Source: Candidatus Kaiserbacteria bacterium RIFCSPHIGHO2_02_FULL_49_34 (GTDB lineage: Bacteria; Patescibacteriota; Minisyncoccia; Phycocordibacterales; UBA918). From it: a stretch of 48,533 nt of DNA. A program made the position numbers and the translations under genes. Each line of letters opens with the position of its first letter. The first letter of the stretch is position 1. A model generated the notes under the pieces. It saw nothing but the letters and a program-made list of their open reading frames with translations. It was not told the origin of the DNA and ran no database searches. The stretch covers positions 1 through 48,533 of the forward strand of contig MFLE01000009.1 of the NCBI GenBank assembly GCA_001781205.1. The letters are read 5' to 3'. Positions 6,058 to 14,311 of this stretch are shown here, in pieces.

Positions 6058-8964
6058 ATGATTCACGAGATTGTAAAACGAGACGGTTCTGTCGTGCCAT
6101 TCGACGCAACCAAAATTATCACCGTGATGCGCAAGGCGCTCACCTCCACCAAAGTCCCCACAACGGATGAGCTTTTGCAGCAAATGACGGATCGTATCGT
6201 CGCGCGTCTCGGGATGATGTGTGATAATGACCCAGCATGCGCGACGGTTGAAAAGGTGCAGGACCTCGTTGAACAAACGCTCATGGAGCGCGGGTATTTT
6301 GATACGGCGAAGCACTTCATTTTGTACCGCTACCAGGCATCCGAAAAGCGCAAGGACAAAGTCATTGAAGCTATCGAGGACAGTCGCCTTACCGTTACCC
6401 GTACTGACGGTACGAAAGAGCAGTTCTCACGTAACACCATGATTGCGTACGTGCAGAATTTCGTGAAGGGATATGAAGACGAAATCAACGTCAAAGCAAT
6501 TGTGACGCAGCTTGAGCGCGAGATCTACGATGGCATTAAAACACGCGACCTCGCAAAGCTTGTGACCCTTATTCTTCGTGCTCGTATCGAAGAAGGTCCA
6601 GCATATTCATACGTTGCTGGTCGCCAGCTCAATGCTCAGACAGTTGAAGAAGTGCTCGACATTCCACAGGCAGATGAGCGCGGCACGAAGGTATACGACA
6701 AAAAGTATCGCGCAGGCTTCGCTAAGAATATCAAGAAAATGGTTGATGCAAAGCGACTCAACAAAGAACTCCTTGACTTTGACCTCGAGCGTCTTGCGCT
6801 TGCTATCATGCCAGAACGCGACGACCTCTTCGCGTTCATGGGTATTGAAACACTCTCCGACCGCTACTTCATTTCTGCAGGAGGAAAGCAGCTTGAAGTC
6901 CCGCAGACCATGCTCATGCGCATCGCTATGGGGCTTGCGCTCGGTGAAGAAAAGAAACACCGTAATGACCGTGCGATTGAATTCTACAACGTCATGTCGA
7001 CACTTCGTTTCGTGCCGTCCACACCAACACTCTTCCATGCAGGTACGGTGCATCCACAGCTTTCTTCATGCTACCTCAACGACGTATCCGATGATCTCAA
7101 TCACATTTTCAAAGTTTATGGCGACAACGCACAGATGTCGAAATGGGCGGGCGGTATTGGTACGTCATGGTCAAAAGTTCGCGCAACGGGCGCTCTTGTG
7201 AAGTCTGCAGAAATTCATTCACAGGGTGTGATTCCATATCTTAAAATTGCGAACGATGTGTGTCTCGCCATCAACCGCTCAGGTCGCCGCCGTGGTGCAA
7301 CTGCCGTATATCTCGAAAACTGGCACTACGATTTCCCTGAATTCCTCGAACTCCGCAAGAATACCGGTGACGAGCGCCGTCGCACACATGACCTCAACAC
7401 CGCAACGTGGGTTTCCGACCTCTTTATGAAGCGTGTGCAAGCTGATGAGGAATGGACACTTTTCTCACCTGACGAGACACCTGAACTCACCGAAGTTTAC
7501 GGCAAAAAGTTTGAAAAAATCTACCAAGACTACGAAAAGAAAGCGGATGCCGGTGATATTGAGCTCTTCACCCGTGTGAAGGCACGCGATCTCTGGAAGA
7601 AAATGCTCGGTATGCTCTTTGAAACAGGACATCCATGGATTACCTTCAAGGACCCGTCGAACATTCGTTCACCACAAGACCACGCAGGCGTGATTCACCA
7701 CTCAAACCTTTGTACGGAAATTATGCTCAATACGTCGGAAGACGAAACAGCGGTCTGTAACCTTGGTTCAGTGAACTACCCGATGCACATCACTGACGGT
7801 AAGCTCGACGAAGCGAAAATCCGCGAAACCGTTCGCACCGCAATGCGCATGCTCGACAACGTGGTGGATATCAACTTCTATCCAACCATCGAAGGGAAGA
7901 ACTCGAACCTTCGTCATCGCCCCGTCGGCCTTGGTGTCATGGGCTTCCACGACGCGCTCTACATGCAGAACATTGTCTTCGATTCTGAAGATGCAGTAAA
8001 GTTTGCGGATACCTCAATGGAAATCATCGCACACTCAGCAATCCTCGCCTCAACAGAACTCGCGGAAGAGCGTGGTGCATATGAGAGTTTCAAAGGTTCA
8101 AAATGGGATCGTGGCATCTTGCCAGTTGATACCATTGCACTTCTCGAAGCTGAGCGCGGCATGGGCACCGGCGTAGACCGTAACGAAACCCAAGACTGGA
8201 CAACTGTTCGCGACCGCATCAAGAAGTTCGGCATGCGTAACTCAAACTGTATGGCAATCGCGCCGACAGCAACGATTTCAAACATTGCCGGTTCAATTCC
8301 AGGTATCGAACCGATTTACAAAAACATTTACGTTAAGTCAAATATCTCCGGCGACTTTATTGTTATCAACACACACCTTGTTGAAGCGCTCAAGAAGGAA
8401 GGTTTGTGGACAAAAGAAATGCGCGAGGAAATTAAGCTCAATGATGGTTCAGTCCGAAACATTGCGAGCATCCCCGAACATATTCGCGAAATGTTTAAGG
8501 AGACATTTGAAATCGATATGCGTTGGCTCGTTCGTCATGCCGCACAGCGCGGTAAGTGGATTGACCAAGCGCAGTCACTCAATATCTTCTACGCAGGAAC
8601 CTCTGGGAAAGACATTAGTGACCTCTACCTCTACGCCTGGGAGCTCGGACTCAAAACAACCTATTACCTCCGAACCCTCGGTGCGACACAGGTTGAAAAG
8701 GCAACGTCCAATGAAGCAGGAACTCAGACACGCAAGAAGGCAGAATCAAACATGTCGCAGGCAGAACCTGCTGTCGCAACTCCTGCAGCTCCAACTGAAA
8801 CCGCCGACGAAGGTAACTCTCCCTCATCGGCAATCGCCACAGCAGTAACTCCCTCGGCCTCTTCTAATTCCTCAGGACTGGCCCATTCGAATCCCTCAGG
8901 GCAGGCAAAACCAAATTACAAACTCCACGTCGCCGAAGAAGCGATTTGTGAGAGCTGTCAGTAA
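6058..8964 (+). CDS. nrdA: Class I ribonucleoside-diphosphate reductase, large (alpha) subunit
   Basis: The enzyme reduces ribonucleotides to deoxyribonucleotides. The product has 968 residues. The N-terminus is an ATP-cone (IVKRDGSVVPFDATKI, about 4-95) and a second cone-like segment follows (TRTDGTKEQFSRNTM). The catalytic barrel has SSCYLND, NLCTEI with N550, C552 and E554, and AVCNLGSVN, giving the redox and thiyl cysteines. Y869-Y870 (TTYYLRT) match the radical-transfer tyrosine pair of class I NrdA, which argues against class II. A Ser/Pro/Ala-rich linker (about 895-945) leads to the C-terminal CESCQ, the swinging thiol pair that re-reduces the active site. The small subunit nrdB is not in this window. 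Expression is probably controlled by the leader hairpin. Confidence 0.93.
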   Translation: MIHEIVKRDGSVVPFDATKIITVMRKALTSTKVPTTDELLQQMTDRIVARLGMMCDNDPACATVEKVQDLVEQTLMERGYFDTAKHFILYRYQASEKRKDKVIEAIEDSRLTVTRTDGTKEQFSRNTMIAYVQNFVKGYEDEINVKAIVTQLEREIYDGIKTRDLAKLVTLILRARIEEGPAYSYVAGRQLNAQTVEEVLDIPQADERGTKVYDKKYRAGFAKNIKKMVDAKRLNKELLDFDLERLALAIMPERDDLFAFMGIETLSDRYFISAGGKQLEVPQTMLMRIAMGLALGEEKKHRNDRAIEFYNVMSTLRFVPSTPTLFHAGTVHPQLSSCYLNDVSDDLNHIFKVYGDNAQMSKWAGGIGTSWSKVRATGALVKSAEIHSQGVIPYLKIANDVCLAINRSGRRRGATAVYLENWHYDFPEFLELRKNTGDERRRTHDLNTATWVSDLFMKRVQADEEWTLFSPDETPELTEVYGKKFEKIYQDYEKKADAGDIELFTRVKARDLWKKMLGMLFETGHPWITFKDPSNIRSPQDHAGVIHHSNLCTEIMLNTSEDETAVCNLGSVNYPMHITDGKLDEAKIRETVRTAMRMLDNVVDINFYPTIEGKNSNLRHRPVGLGVMGFHDALYMQNIVFDSEDAVKFADTSMEIIAHSAILASTELAEERGAYESFKGSKWDRGILPVDTIALLEAERGMGTGVDRNETQDWTTVRDRIKKFGMRNSNCMAIAPTATISNIAGSIPGIEPIYKNIYVKSNISGDFIVINTHLVEALKKEGLWTKEMREEIKLNDGSVRNIASIPEHIREMFKETFEIDMRWLVRHAAQRGKWIDQAQSLNIFYAGTSGKDISDLYLYAWELGLKTTYYLRTLGATQVEKATSNEAGTQTRKKAESNMSQAEPAVATPAAPTETADEGNSPSSAIATAVTPSASSNSSGLAHSNPSGQAKPNYKLHVAEEAICESCQ

Positions 8965-8996
8965 TTAGTTACTCAGTTACTCAGAAATTAGTTATT

Positions 8997-9028
8997 TAAA
9001 AACACATGCCAAAGGCATGTGTTTTTTC
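8997..9028 (+). terminator. Terminator after nrdA
   Basis: Stem AAACACATGCC / GGCATGTGTTT with an AAA loop and a T-run, 33 bp after the nrdA stop. Confidence 0.9.
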
Positions 9029-9030
9029 TG

Positions 9031-9120
9031 ACGCTTTGCTTCCTTCTGTTCTTGTTCGGTCATATCCAAATCTTCGCTAACGCTGCGGCTTGGCTACGAC
9101 GCTCACTCGTTTGAAAGATA
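9031..9120 (-). repeat. Dispersed ~88-bp repeat, family 2 copy 1
   Basis: Read on the minus strand it begins ATCTTTCAAACGAGTGAGCG and ends in GGAAGCAAAGCGTC. Related copies lie at 39084 (+), 43705 (+) and 13576 (−). It directly abuts the nrdA terminator. Confidence 0.75.
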
Positions 9121-9174
9121 GGCAACTAAGCAACTATACTTCGCTATCAACAGCTTGCATTTTCAGATTAATGG

Positions 9175-9180
9175 TATACT
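9175..9180 (+). promoter_or_regulatory. -10 box upstream of the 9215 gene
   Basis: TATACT preceded by TGG, giving a predicted leader of about 28 nt before the ATG at 9215. Confidence 0.55.
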
Positions 9181-9214
9181 TCAATTACGACGTTCATGAG
9201 ACGCACCTCTTCTT

Positions 9215-9484
9215 ATGACTTTCACCCTTGCTTTTACTCTCGCATGGTATCTCGGCGCGCTTGCGCTTCTTTGGTACGTGAGTATGCGTTATTGTGAGGG
9301 TGATGCACTTTCTCGAACGATACCACTCGGCAGCATTGCTATTCTGATGCTTATTACCGCATCGGGAATCTATTATGAGTACACCGATGCACCGATTTTC
9401 CGTAGCATCTACGTACTTTGGGCTGTTGCGCTCGCGTGGACGGGCAGCACGCTACTTCTTCGAAACCGCATGTCTCATCATTAA
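9215..9484 (+). CDS. Small three-helix membrane protein, hypothetical
   Basis: The family is not recognised. The 89-residue product is almost entirely hydrophobic, with three predicted membrane helices (about 4-21, 34-52 and 60-79) separated by short polar turns, and a short basic tail ending in His-His. It ends 3 bp before the next gene, which is also a membrane protein, so the two probably form one transcript and perhaps one complex. No RBS is evident. Function unknown. Confidence 0.7.
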   Translation: MTFTLAFTLAWYLGALALLWYVSMRYCEGDALSRTIPLGSIAILMLITASGIYYEYTDAPIFRSIYVLWAVALAWTGSTLLLRNRMSHH

Positions 9485-9487
9485 TCT

Positions 9488-10489
9488 ATGTTCTTCAGTC
9501 AACCATTCATTCTTGCAAGTGACTTCGTGCAGCATGTTATGCTCCTGGTTTCGTGCGGCATTGTAACACTTGGATATTGTCTGTATCGTAATACTATTCG
9601 CGAACAGCACGGGATGCTCCTTATGGTGATTATCATTGCGGCTTTTTGGGTGCTTATGGAATATTTTGTCCCCGTCAAGCTTCTTCAGTTTCATCTTTTC
9701 ACCCATATTCCCCTTACACTTGCAGTTATTGCATACCTGTATCGTATGAACCTCATAGATATGCCGCGACATCTTATCTATATCCGTCATAGTATTGTCG
9801 CTTTGAGTATAATTCTTATTGGAGCCGATTTTTATCAAATAGTTACTATGGCTCCTGAGCCGCGACTTTTCCGGTCGCTTGTAAAGACAGCTGAAGTTTT
9901 CGCATTATACACATTCGTGGTACAATTCGCTCGATACTATCGCATGACTGAACCAGCATCAGCCTTTGATCTTGCTCCTCTTAAACGCGTAACCGCGAAG
10001 GCTGTTGTCGCGCTCCTCCTTTTCTTTGTGAGTGCGCCATCTGTCAGCGCCTTTAGCCTTACGACTCGCATCGGCGACCAGTCCACAGAGCTCAAGGCTG
10101 GTGACCGTCTCTATTTTGATGTCGAAATCAAATGGCCAGAAAACGACCGTCGCCAAGACCTCCGTGTTGAATATCAAATCTTGAGCGAGGGAACTGTTAT
10201 CGCCAGCGAAAAGGTTCTCCGTGCGGTCGAAACACAGGCTTCATTCCTCGACTACATCGTTGTTCCGCAGAATGCCACCGAAGGTATGAAGATGCTCAGT
10301 GTTATTCTCGAAACCTATGATCAGTCACTCAAAGAAAACATCTCAGCAACCTTCTACGTCGCCGCAGCCGAGAATAAAATGCTGATTTACTTTATTATTC
10401 TTGCGGCAGCAATTGCGTTGGTTATCATGCTCGTAATCGTACAAATCGCCATGATAATGAGGACACAGCGCGCTATGGTCCACGCCTAA
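9488..10489 (+). CDS. Polytopic membrane protein with extracytoplasmic beta-rich domain, hypothetical
   Basis: The product has 333 residues. The N-terminal half has about five membrane helices (between residues 10 and 150). A further hydrophobic segment near 165-182 ends in SAPSVSAFS and resembles an internal signal sequence. A polar domain of about 110 residues follows (TTRIGDQSTELKAGDRLYFDVEIKWPENDRR...), predicted to lie outside the cell and to be an Ig- or cohesin-like beta sandwich. A last membrane helix (about 300-323) and a short basic tail close the protein. It is coupled to the 9215 gene by a 3-bp gap. I cannot assign a function; export or surface-structure assembly is only a guess from topology. 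Confidence 0.7.
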   Translation: MFFSQPFILASDFVQHVMLLVSCGIVTLGYCLYRNTIREQHGMLLMVIIIAAFWVLMEYFVPVKLLQFHLFTHIPLTLAVIAYLYRMNLIDMPRHLIYIRHSIVALSIILIGADFYQIVTMAPEPRLFRSLVKTAEVFALYTFVVQFARYYRMTEPASAFDLAPLKRVTAKAVVALLLFFVSAPSVSAFSLTTRIGDQSTELKAGDRLYFDVEIKWPENDRRQDLRVEYQILSEGTVIASEKVLRAVETQASFLDYIVVPQNATEGMKMLSVILETYDQSLKENISATFYVAAAENKMLIYFIILAAAIALVIMLVIVQIAMIMRTQRAMVHA

Positions 10490-10618
10490 CTGAATCGCTT
10501 GAAACGGGCGCACTTGCGTTTCTTTCAGAACATTTTCAACACTCACCGGACATCAGGTACGGCTCGGTCAAAAATATTCTGAAAGAAACGCAATTGCATC
10601 CCGTTTCAAGCGATTCAG
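10490..10618. repeat. Long palindrome, family 3 copy 2
   Basis: Arms of about 41-42 bp (10490-10530 and 10577-10618) pair almost perfectly: CTGAATCGCTTGAAACGGG with its complement, then TTGCGTTTCTTTCAGAA with its complement, interrupted only by a small unequal bulge. The 46-nt loop holds CATCAGGTACGGCTC, the sequence shared with the other family 3 copies. It begins directly after the stop codon of the 9488 gene. Confidence 0.85.
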
Positions 10619-10747
10619 AATGCCTTCGTAGAAGTAGAACTGCACTCAATTTTGGAAATTTCAGGTGGTGCTACTGGTTGGAGGGTTTCGAATTAAAGGA
10701 GATTGAGGTTTTAATCTCGACATACTCGATATGCAAAAAATGTCATT
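10619..10747. other. Intergenic region with family 3 remnant
   Basis: Contains AACTGCACTCAATTTTG, which also occurs in the family 3 element at 46190, and a small hairpin GAGATT...AATCTC near 10699-10718. No convincing gene or -10 box for the 10748 gene is seen. Confidence 0.4.
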
Positions 10748-11863
10748 ATGATACTCAAGTATATGTCATGGCTGCTCGTTCTTGGTTCGATTGTGGGAAC
10801 AATCGTATATTTTAACGTGTATGACAGAATGACTCGCGCACCACTGAAAGTTCTTTGGGTTGATTCGGTGTATGCTCGCGATCTTCGCAATATTCTTGAC
10901 GAATTCACCGATCGTACGAACATTTCCGTTCACGTTGAAAGTGTCCCCCGCGAACTCTATCGTGAAGCCGTTACTCGCGACCTCGACAAGTCGGAGCAGC
11001 AGTATGATATTGTCATAGCTGAAGCAGTCTGGACACGCAGAGATATCTCACGCAACTTCTACGAAGACATCACTACTCTTGTTCGCGAAAGTTGGCTCTT
11101 CCGAACCCATAGTCCTGCAGTTGACGGCGATCTCTTTGTCGCAAAAAGTGGTGTCTACTATGGCATGCCGGTGGCGCTTGACGTTTTTGGGGTGTTGATT
11201 CCACAGAACGCACAGCAGCCACAAACTCTTGCTGACCTCGCCCGCGGTTCGCTTGTAGATACTCAAACGAGTGGCGAACTCACCCATACGTTCCTCGCAC
11301 TTCTTCTTGCTCAAGGGGGTGTGTTCATTGATAGCGACGGCAATCTAAGTAAAACAGGACTCGTAAGCGACGTCGCAAAAAATACCCTTGAAGTTATGCG
11401 TACCATGCGTATCCCTGGTACGTCACCACGTATCGGTCGTACCGAACATCTTCACAAAGTAGCAACATCCACTGATATATTTGCACCGCTTCCAGGAGAA
11501 GGAAGCTCAGTTTACACAACGCTCTATCTCGCGCATAAAGTGAAGGGAAGTAGCAATCCCCGCGCCGCGGATGCACTCCTCGCCTGGCTTGGTACGAAGC
11601 AGGCAGTACAGTATCTACAAGAAGAAAGCGGTTCAACTCTCGTCCGAAGTCTCCATGATCCGCTTCTTGCTCGAAGTTACAGTAACACTCGTCGTAACAA
11701 CACAGTCCCCGTCCATTTCTTCGAAACAGAAAACGCTGAAGAAATGCTCCACTTGGCCGACACCTATCTCGCTGGATACCTCAGTGGTAGCGCCAAGTTT
11801 ACCGCACAGGAGACCCTAGAGACTATAGCAACCGCATGGGAAAAGGAGCTCACCATAAAGTAA
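10748..11863 (+). CDS. Membrane-anchored extracellular solute-binding protein (family 1-like)
   Basis: The 371-residue product starts with a membrane anchor (about 5-24) and then resembles ABC-transporter family 1 binding proteins. LKVLWVDSVYARDLRNILDEFTDRTNISV is the first strand and helix of the Rossmann-like lobe. YDIVIAEAVW, YYGMPVALDVFGVLI (hinge region, the usual Y-G-x-P segment), a later lobe with GSSVYTTLYLAHKVKGSSNPRAADALLAWLGTKQA, and a C-terminal helical part follow. Such proteins normally capture sugars or other small solutes. No permease or ATPase gene is nearby, so the partner transporter is elsewhere or the protein is used as a free sensor. It lies alone between a palindrome and a perfect hairpin. 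The start at 10748 is the most upstream ATG and is only moderately certain. Confidence 0.75.
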   Translation: MILKYMSWLLVLGSIVGTIVYFNVYDRMTRAPLKVLWVDSVYARDLRNILDEFTDRTNISVHVESVPRELYREAVTRDLDKSEQQYDIVIAEAVWTRRDISRNFYEDITTLVRESWLFRTHSPAVDGDLFVAKSGVYYGMPVALDVFGVLIPQNAQQPQTLADLARGSLVDTQTSGELTHTFLALLLAQGGVFIDSDGNLSKTGLVSDVAKNTLEVMRTMRIPGTSPRIGRTEHLHKVATSTDIFAPLPGEGSSVYTTLYLAHKVKGSSNPRAADALLAWLGTKQAVQYLQEESGSTLVRSLHDPLLARSYSNTRRNNTVPVHFFETENAEEMLHLADTYLAGYLSGSAKFTAQETLETIATAWEKELTIK

Positions 11864-11872
11864 CACCATCAG

Positions 11873-11913
11873 GCCACATGAAATACCACTTCCGCAAGTG
11901 GTATTTCATGTGG
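11873..11913 (+). terminator. Perfect hairpin after the solute-binding protein gene
   Basis: An 18-bp perfect stem (CCACATGAAATACCACTT and its complement) with a CCGC-type loop begins about 10 bp after the stop. The T-run behind it is weak, so it may be a terminator or an RNA-stabilising structure. Confidence 0.65.
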
Positions 11914-11974
11914 TGCAACATTCGATTTCATTTTTACTTCACTTTTCCTTCACTTTTACATTAACTCACTTCGG

Positions 11975-11980
11975 TATACT
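11975..11980 (+). promoter_or_regulatory. -10 box of the SipW-type surface locus
   Basis: TATACT preceded by CGG, giving a predicted leader of about 74 nt before the ATG at 12061. This is longer than most leaders here; the leader ends in an A-rich stretch without a Shine-Dalgarno motif. Confidence 0.6.
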
Positions 11981-12060
11981 GGTGCAGGGTCACACGAGAG
12001 CATCACCATATAAAGAATGCCGCAGCGGCCACATTATTTTAATACAAAAACAAAATATAT

Positions 12061-12672
12061 ATGATCAAACAGATCGCACTCCCGATTGCCGTAATAGCAA
12101 TCGCAGCCGGCACCACTCTAGGAGCAACCGGCGCATTCTTCTCAGACACTGAGACATCAGCGGCTAATGTGTTCTCAGCAGGAACGCTTGCACTTACTGT
12201 AAACACGAATGGTTCACTAGGAACATTCGACGCCTTTGTGCCAACAGATATTGCTGATCTTATGCCAGGTAGTACATTTGATGTTAGTCATGAAATTACC
12301 GTAAGTTCAAAAGCGTGGGCAAAGCTAGAGCTCGTGCTTACAGGGGTATCTACACCTGAAAATGCGGCATTTATCGCAGCAATTGATGATTCTGGATTTG
12401 ATCTTATGAATACAACTGATAACGTTGCCGTTTCTGGTACATTTACAAACGTTGGAGGTGTCATTACGTTTAAGCCTACCGCACCACTTGAAGTTGGCAA
12501 AACGTACAGGGTTGTTGGAGATTTCTGTTTTGGAGTATGGGATAGTATGTCTACCATCTGTGACGGTTCAAGTGTGAATGATGATTCGCAAGGAGCTTCA
12601 GTTGATGGAGCATTCACCTACGAAGTTACACAATACGTAAACAACGAAAACGGTGAAGTAAATCCACTCTAA
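12061..12672 (+). CDS. SipW-type secreted protein, TasA/camelysin-like
   Basis: The 203-residue product has the bipartite N-terminus of SipW-dependent secreted proteins: a hydrophobic segment (about 5-24) followed by GAFFSDTETS...NVFSAGTLAL, as in TasA and CalY/camelysin. The rest is beta-rich with no transmembrane helix and two Cys in the C-terminal part, consistent with an extracellular Ig-like subunit. By analogy with TasA it may polymerise into surface fibres after cleavage by the signal peptidase at 13793; that is inference. It is followed after 17 bp by a second protein with the same N-terminal pattern, so the two are likely co-transcribed from the promoter at 11975. Confidence 0.82.
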   Translation: MIKQIALPIAVIAIAAGTTLGATGAFFSDTETSAANVFSAGTLALTVNTNGSLGTFDAFVPTDIADLMPGSTFDVSHEITVSSKAWAKLELVLTGVSTPENAAFIAAIDDSGFDLMNTTDNVAVSGTFTNVGGVITFKPTAPLEVGKTYRVVGDFCFGVWDSMSTICDGSSVNDDSQGASVDGAFTYEVTQYVNNENGEVNPL

Positions 12673-12689
12673 TAATAACTTAACTACAT

Positions 12690-13403
12690 ATGTATTCGAT
12701 AGTACGTAGTATTGCGGTCATCGGATTCACAGGAGCTGTTGCCTATACGGGCGTGACGGGCGCGTTCTTCACTGACAGCGAAAGCTCGGTAGGAAACGTC
12801 TTCACAGCAGGTACGTTTATGGGTATTTCGCTTGATAGTATTGGACACATAACAAACGGTCAGTTCGTCCAATCAGGATGGCTCGCCGGACAGCCATACG
12901 GAAAGTTTTTTGAATTCCCAACAGTTGTTCCGGGAGACAGTGGTGTACGACACCTTAGTCTTCATAATGACAATACTAGCGAGTCTGCGTATATTTGCTT
13001 CAATACGGGCACTATAACCACAAATACACACAGCGCGGGCGCAGAAATCACTGCGCTTGTGTGGAGAGATAATAACTTCAGCGGTACCTGGAACCCGTCT
13101 GAGCCGATGTTAACACAAGCGCCAGTAAGTATTGAAAATCTTACTAAAATTGTGTTTGCTGACAGTACAACAGGTACGCCTCTCGCAGCAGAAGGACGTA
13201 GCGACATAGCTGTTGCATGGTGTGCAGGTACCGTTGTAGCAAATGCTGGCGGTAACCCTTCAATTCTTCCTGGACTACCAGGTTCAACCATCACCTGCGA
13301 CGGTACAAGTATGACCACCCAAGGCGGCTCATACGTTGCCGATATGATTGTGTATGCAGAGCAAGTGACGAATAATGGTTCGTTCACCTGTGCAGGAATG
13401 TAG
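12690..13403 (+). CDS. Second SipW-type secreted protein, TasA-like
   Basis: The 237-residue product starts with a membrane segment (about 4-22) and GAFFTDSESSVGNVFTAGTF, the same post-signal motif as its upstream neighbour. The mature part is Thr/Ser/Gly-rich, contains VPGDSGVRHLSLHNDNTSESAY (a stretch typical of camelysin/TasA folds, where a donor strand is followed by conserved polar residues), and has several Cys that could form disulfides. No further membrane helix is seen. It probably forms a surface assembly with the 12061 protein. Repeat copy B follows, which separates it from the signal peptidase gene by 389 bp. Confidence 0.8.
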   Translation: MYSIVRSIAVIGFTGAVAYTGVTGAFFTDSESSVGNVFTAGTFMGISLDSIGHITNGQFVQSGWLAGQPYGKFFEFPTVVPGDSGVRHLSLHNDNTSESAYICFNTGTITTNTHSAGAEITALVWRDNNFSGTWNPSEPMLTQAPVSIENLTKIVFADSTTGTPLAAEGRSDIAVAWCAGTVVANAGGNPSILPGLPGSTITCDGTSMTTQGGSYVADMIVYAEQVTNNGSFTCAGM

Positions 13404-13427
13404 TTTCTGCAACCAAACCCAATGAAT

Positions 13428-13711
13428 TGTCATCCTCGTGATTTAGAAAACAAACGACCTTTGGGAGTATTGTTTTCAAATACACGGGGACCCATGGCTT
13501 TACTGGTATCCTTTTAATCCATGGGTCCCCGGATACTTTGAAAGTATAGTCGCTATCGCTTCTTACTTTCATGATGCTCCGCTTCTTTCTTCTCTCGTTC
13601 TCAAATGAAAATCTCCGCTTACGCTTCGACTTCCACTTGCTCACTCGCTTGAAAGATAAGTTCCGAGGATGACAAACCTTGGTATGGACTGCCAAGACCT
13701 TGAGGATGACA
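13428..13711. repeat. Cloverleaf-like repeat, family 1 copy B, with nested family 2 element
   Basis: Starts TGTCATCCTCG, holds hairpins GAAAACAA...TTGTTTTC, CGGGGACCCATGG...CCATGGGTCCCCG and GAAAGTA...TACTTTC, and ends CCGAGGATGACA at 13674. A second right end (GAGGATGACA) follows at 13702-13711. A family 2 element lies between the third hairpin and the right end. With its flanks it fills most of the 389-bp gap at 13404-13792, in which I see no gene. Confidence 0.85.
13576..13658 (-). repeat. Dispersed repeat, family 2 copy 2 (nested in copy B)
   Basis: On the minus strand it runs from ATCTTTCAAGCGAGTGAGC to GAAAGAAGCGGAGC, matching copies at 9031, 39084 and 43705. It interrupts the right half of the family 1 element. 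Confidence 0.7.
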
Positions 13712-13792
13712 GATATTGGTATATCTACAAAACTTCACATTACTCTCAATAGTATTAAGAGTAATGATGAGGCAATGTGTCTCTAAAATTTT

Positions 13793-14311
13793 ATGATGAA
13801 AACTATTCACACCCTAATTATCTCAGCGCTTGCGACGGTCGGCGTGCTGTTTGTGTTGTCGTCACTTTCGGTCGGTGGCTTTACGGCGAAGCTCGTCCTC
13901 TCCGGCTCAATGGAACCAACAATCCCCACCGGCTCTGTTGCATTTCTTCTCCCACAAAAGAACTATGAAGCTGGCGATGTTATTACCTTCAAAACAGACA
14001 CTGCCGCACAGCATCCGACAACTCACCGTATCATGTTCCAAAACGACGATAGTACATTCACCACTCGTGGAGATGCCAACGACGCTAACGACTTCGTCAT
14101 GGTGAGTCCTGAGCATATCTTCGGCAAAGTTCTCTTCGCCATTCCATACCTCGGCTATATTCTCGATTTTGCAAAAAAGCCACTCGGGTTTGTACTCCTT
14201 GTAGGTATTCCCGTCACCTACATAATTCTCGATGAACTGAGCAAAATAATCGCCATCATTCGCCGCCATCGTGCCGAAAAGAAAGTACACGAACCAAAAG
14301 AAACTGTATGA
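13793..14311 (+). CDS. SipW-like (ER-type) signal peptidase I
   Basis: This membrane serine peptidase removes signal peptides. The 172-residue product has an N-terminal membrane helix (about 8-28), the nucleophile box LVLSGSMEPTIPTGS with Ser39, and HPTTHRI with His78 where canonical bacterial enzymes carry the general-base Lys. The Ser/His arrangement is the ER/archaeal and SipW type. GDANDANDFVMVSPEHIFGKV is the conserved substrate-binding and Asp-containing segment. A second membrane region (about 123-155) and a basic tail end the protein. Its gene is surrounded by three genes encoding SipW-type substrates and overlaps the next one by ATGA, so it is the dedicated processing enzyme of this locus. 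The start could be either of two adjacent ATGs. Confidence 0.9.
   Translation: MMKTIHTLIISALATVGVLFVLSSLSVGGFTAKLVLSGSMEPTIPTGSVAFLLPQKNYEAGDVITFKTDTAAQHPTTHRIMFQNDDSTFTTRGDANDANDFVMVSPEHIFGKVLFAIPYLGYILDFAKKPLGFVLLVGIPVTYIILDELSKIIAIIRRHRAEKKVHEPKETV

Noticed and set aside
9031-9075. Short peptide MTEQEQKEAKR encoded on the minus strand in a family 2 repeat
   Set aside because: The frame is broken by a stop in the 39084 copy and absent in the 13576 copy, so a conserved small gene is not supported.
12061-13403. The two TasA-like genes as type IV pilins
   Set aside because: They lack the prepilin cleavage motif (G-FTLIE) and instead show the SipW-type FFSDTE pattern after the hydrophobic segment.
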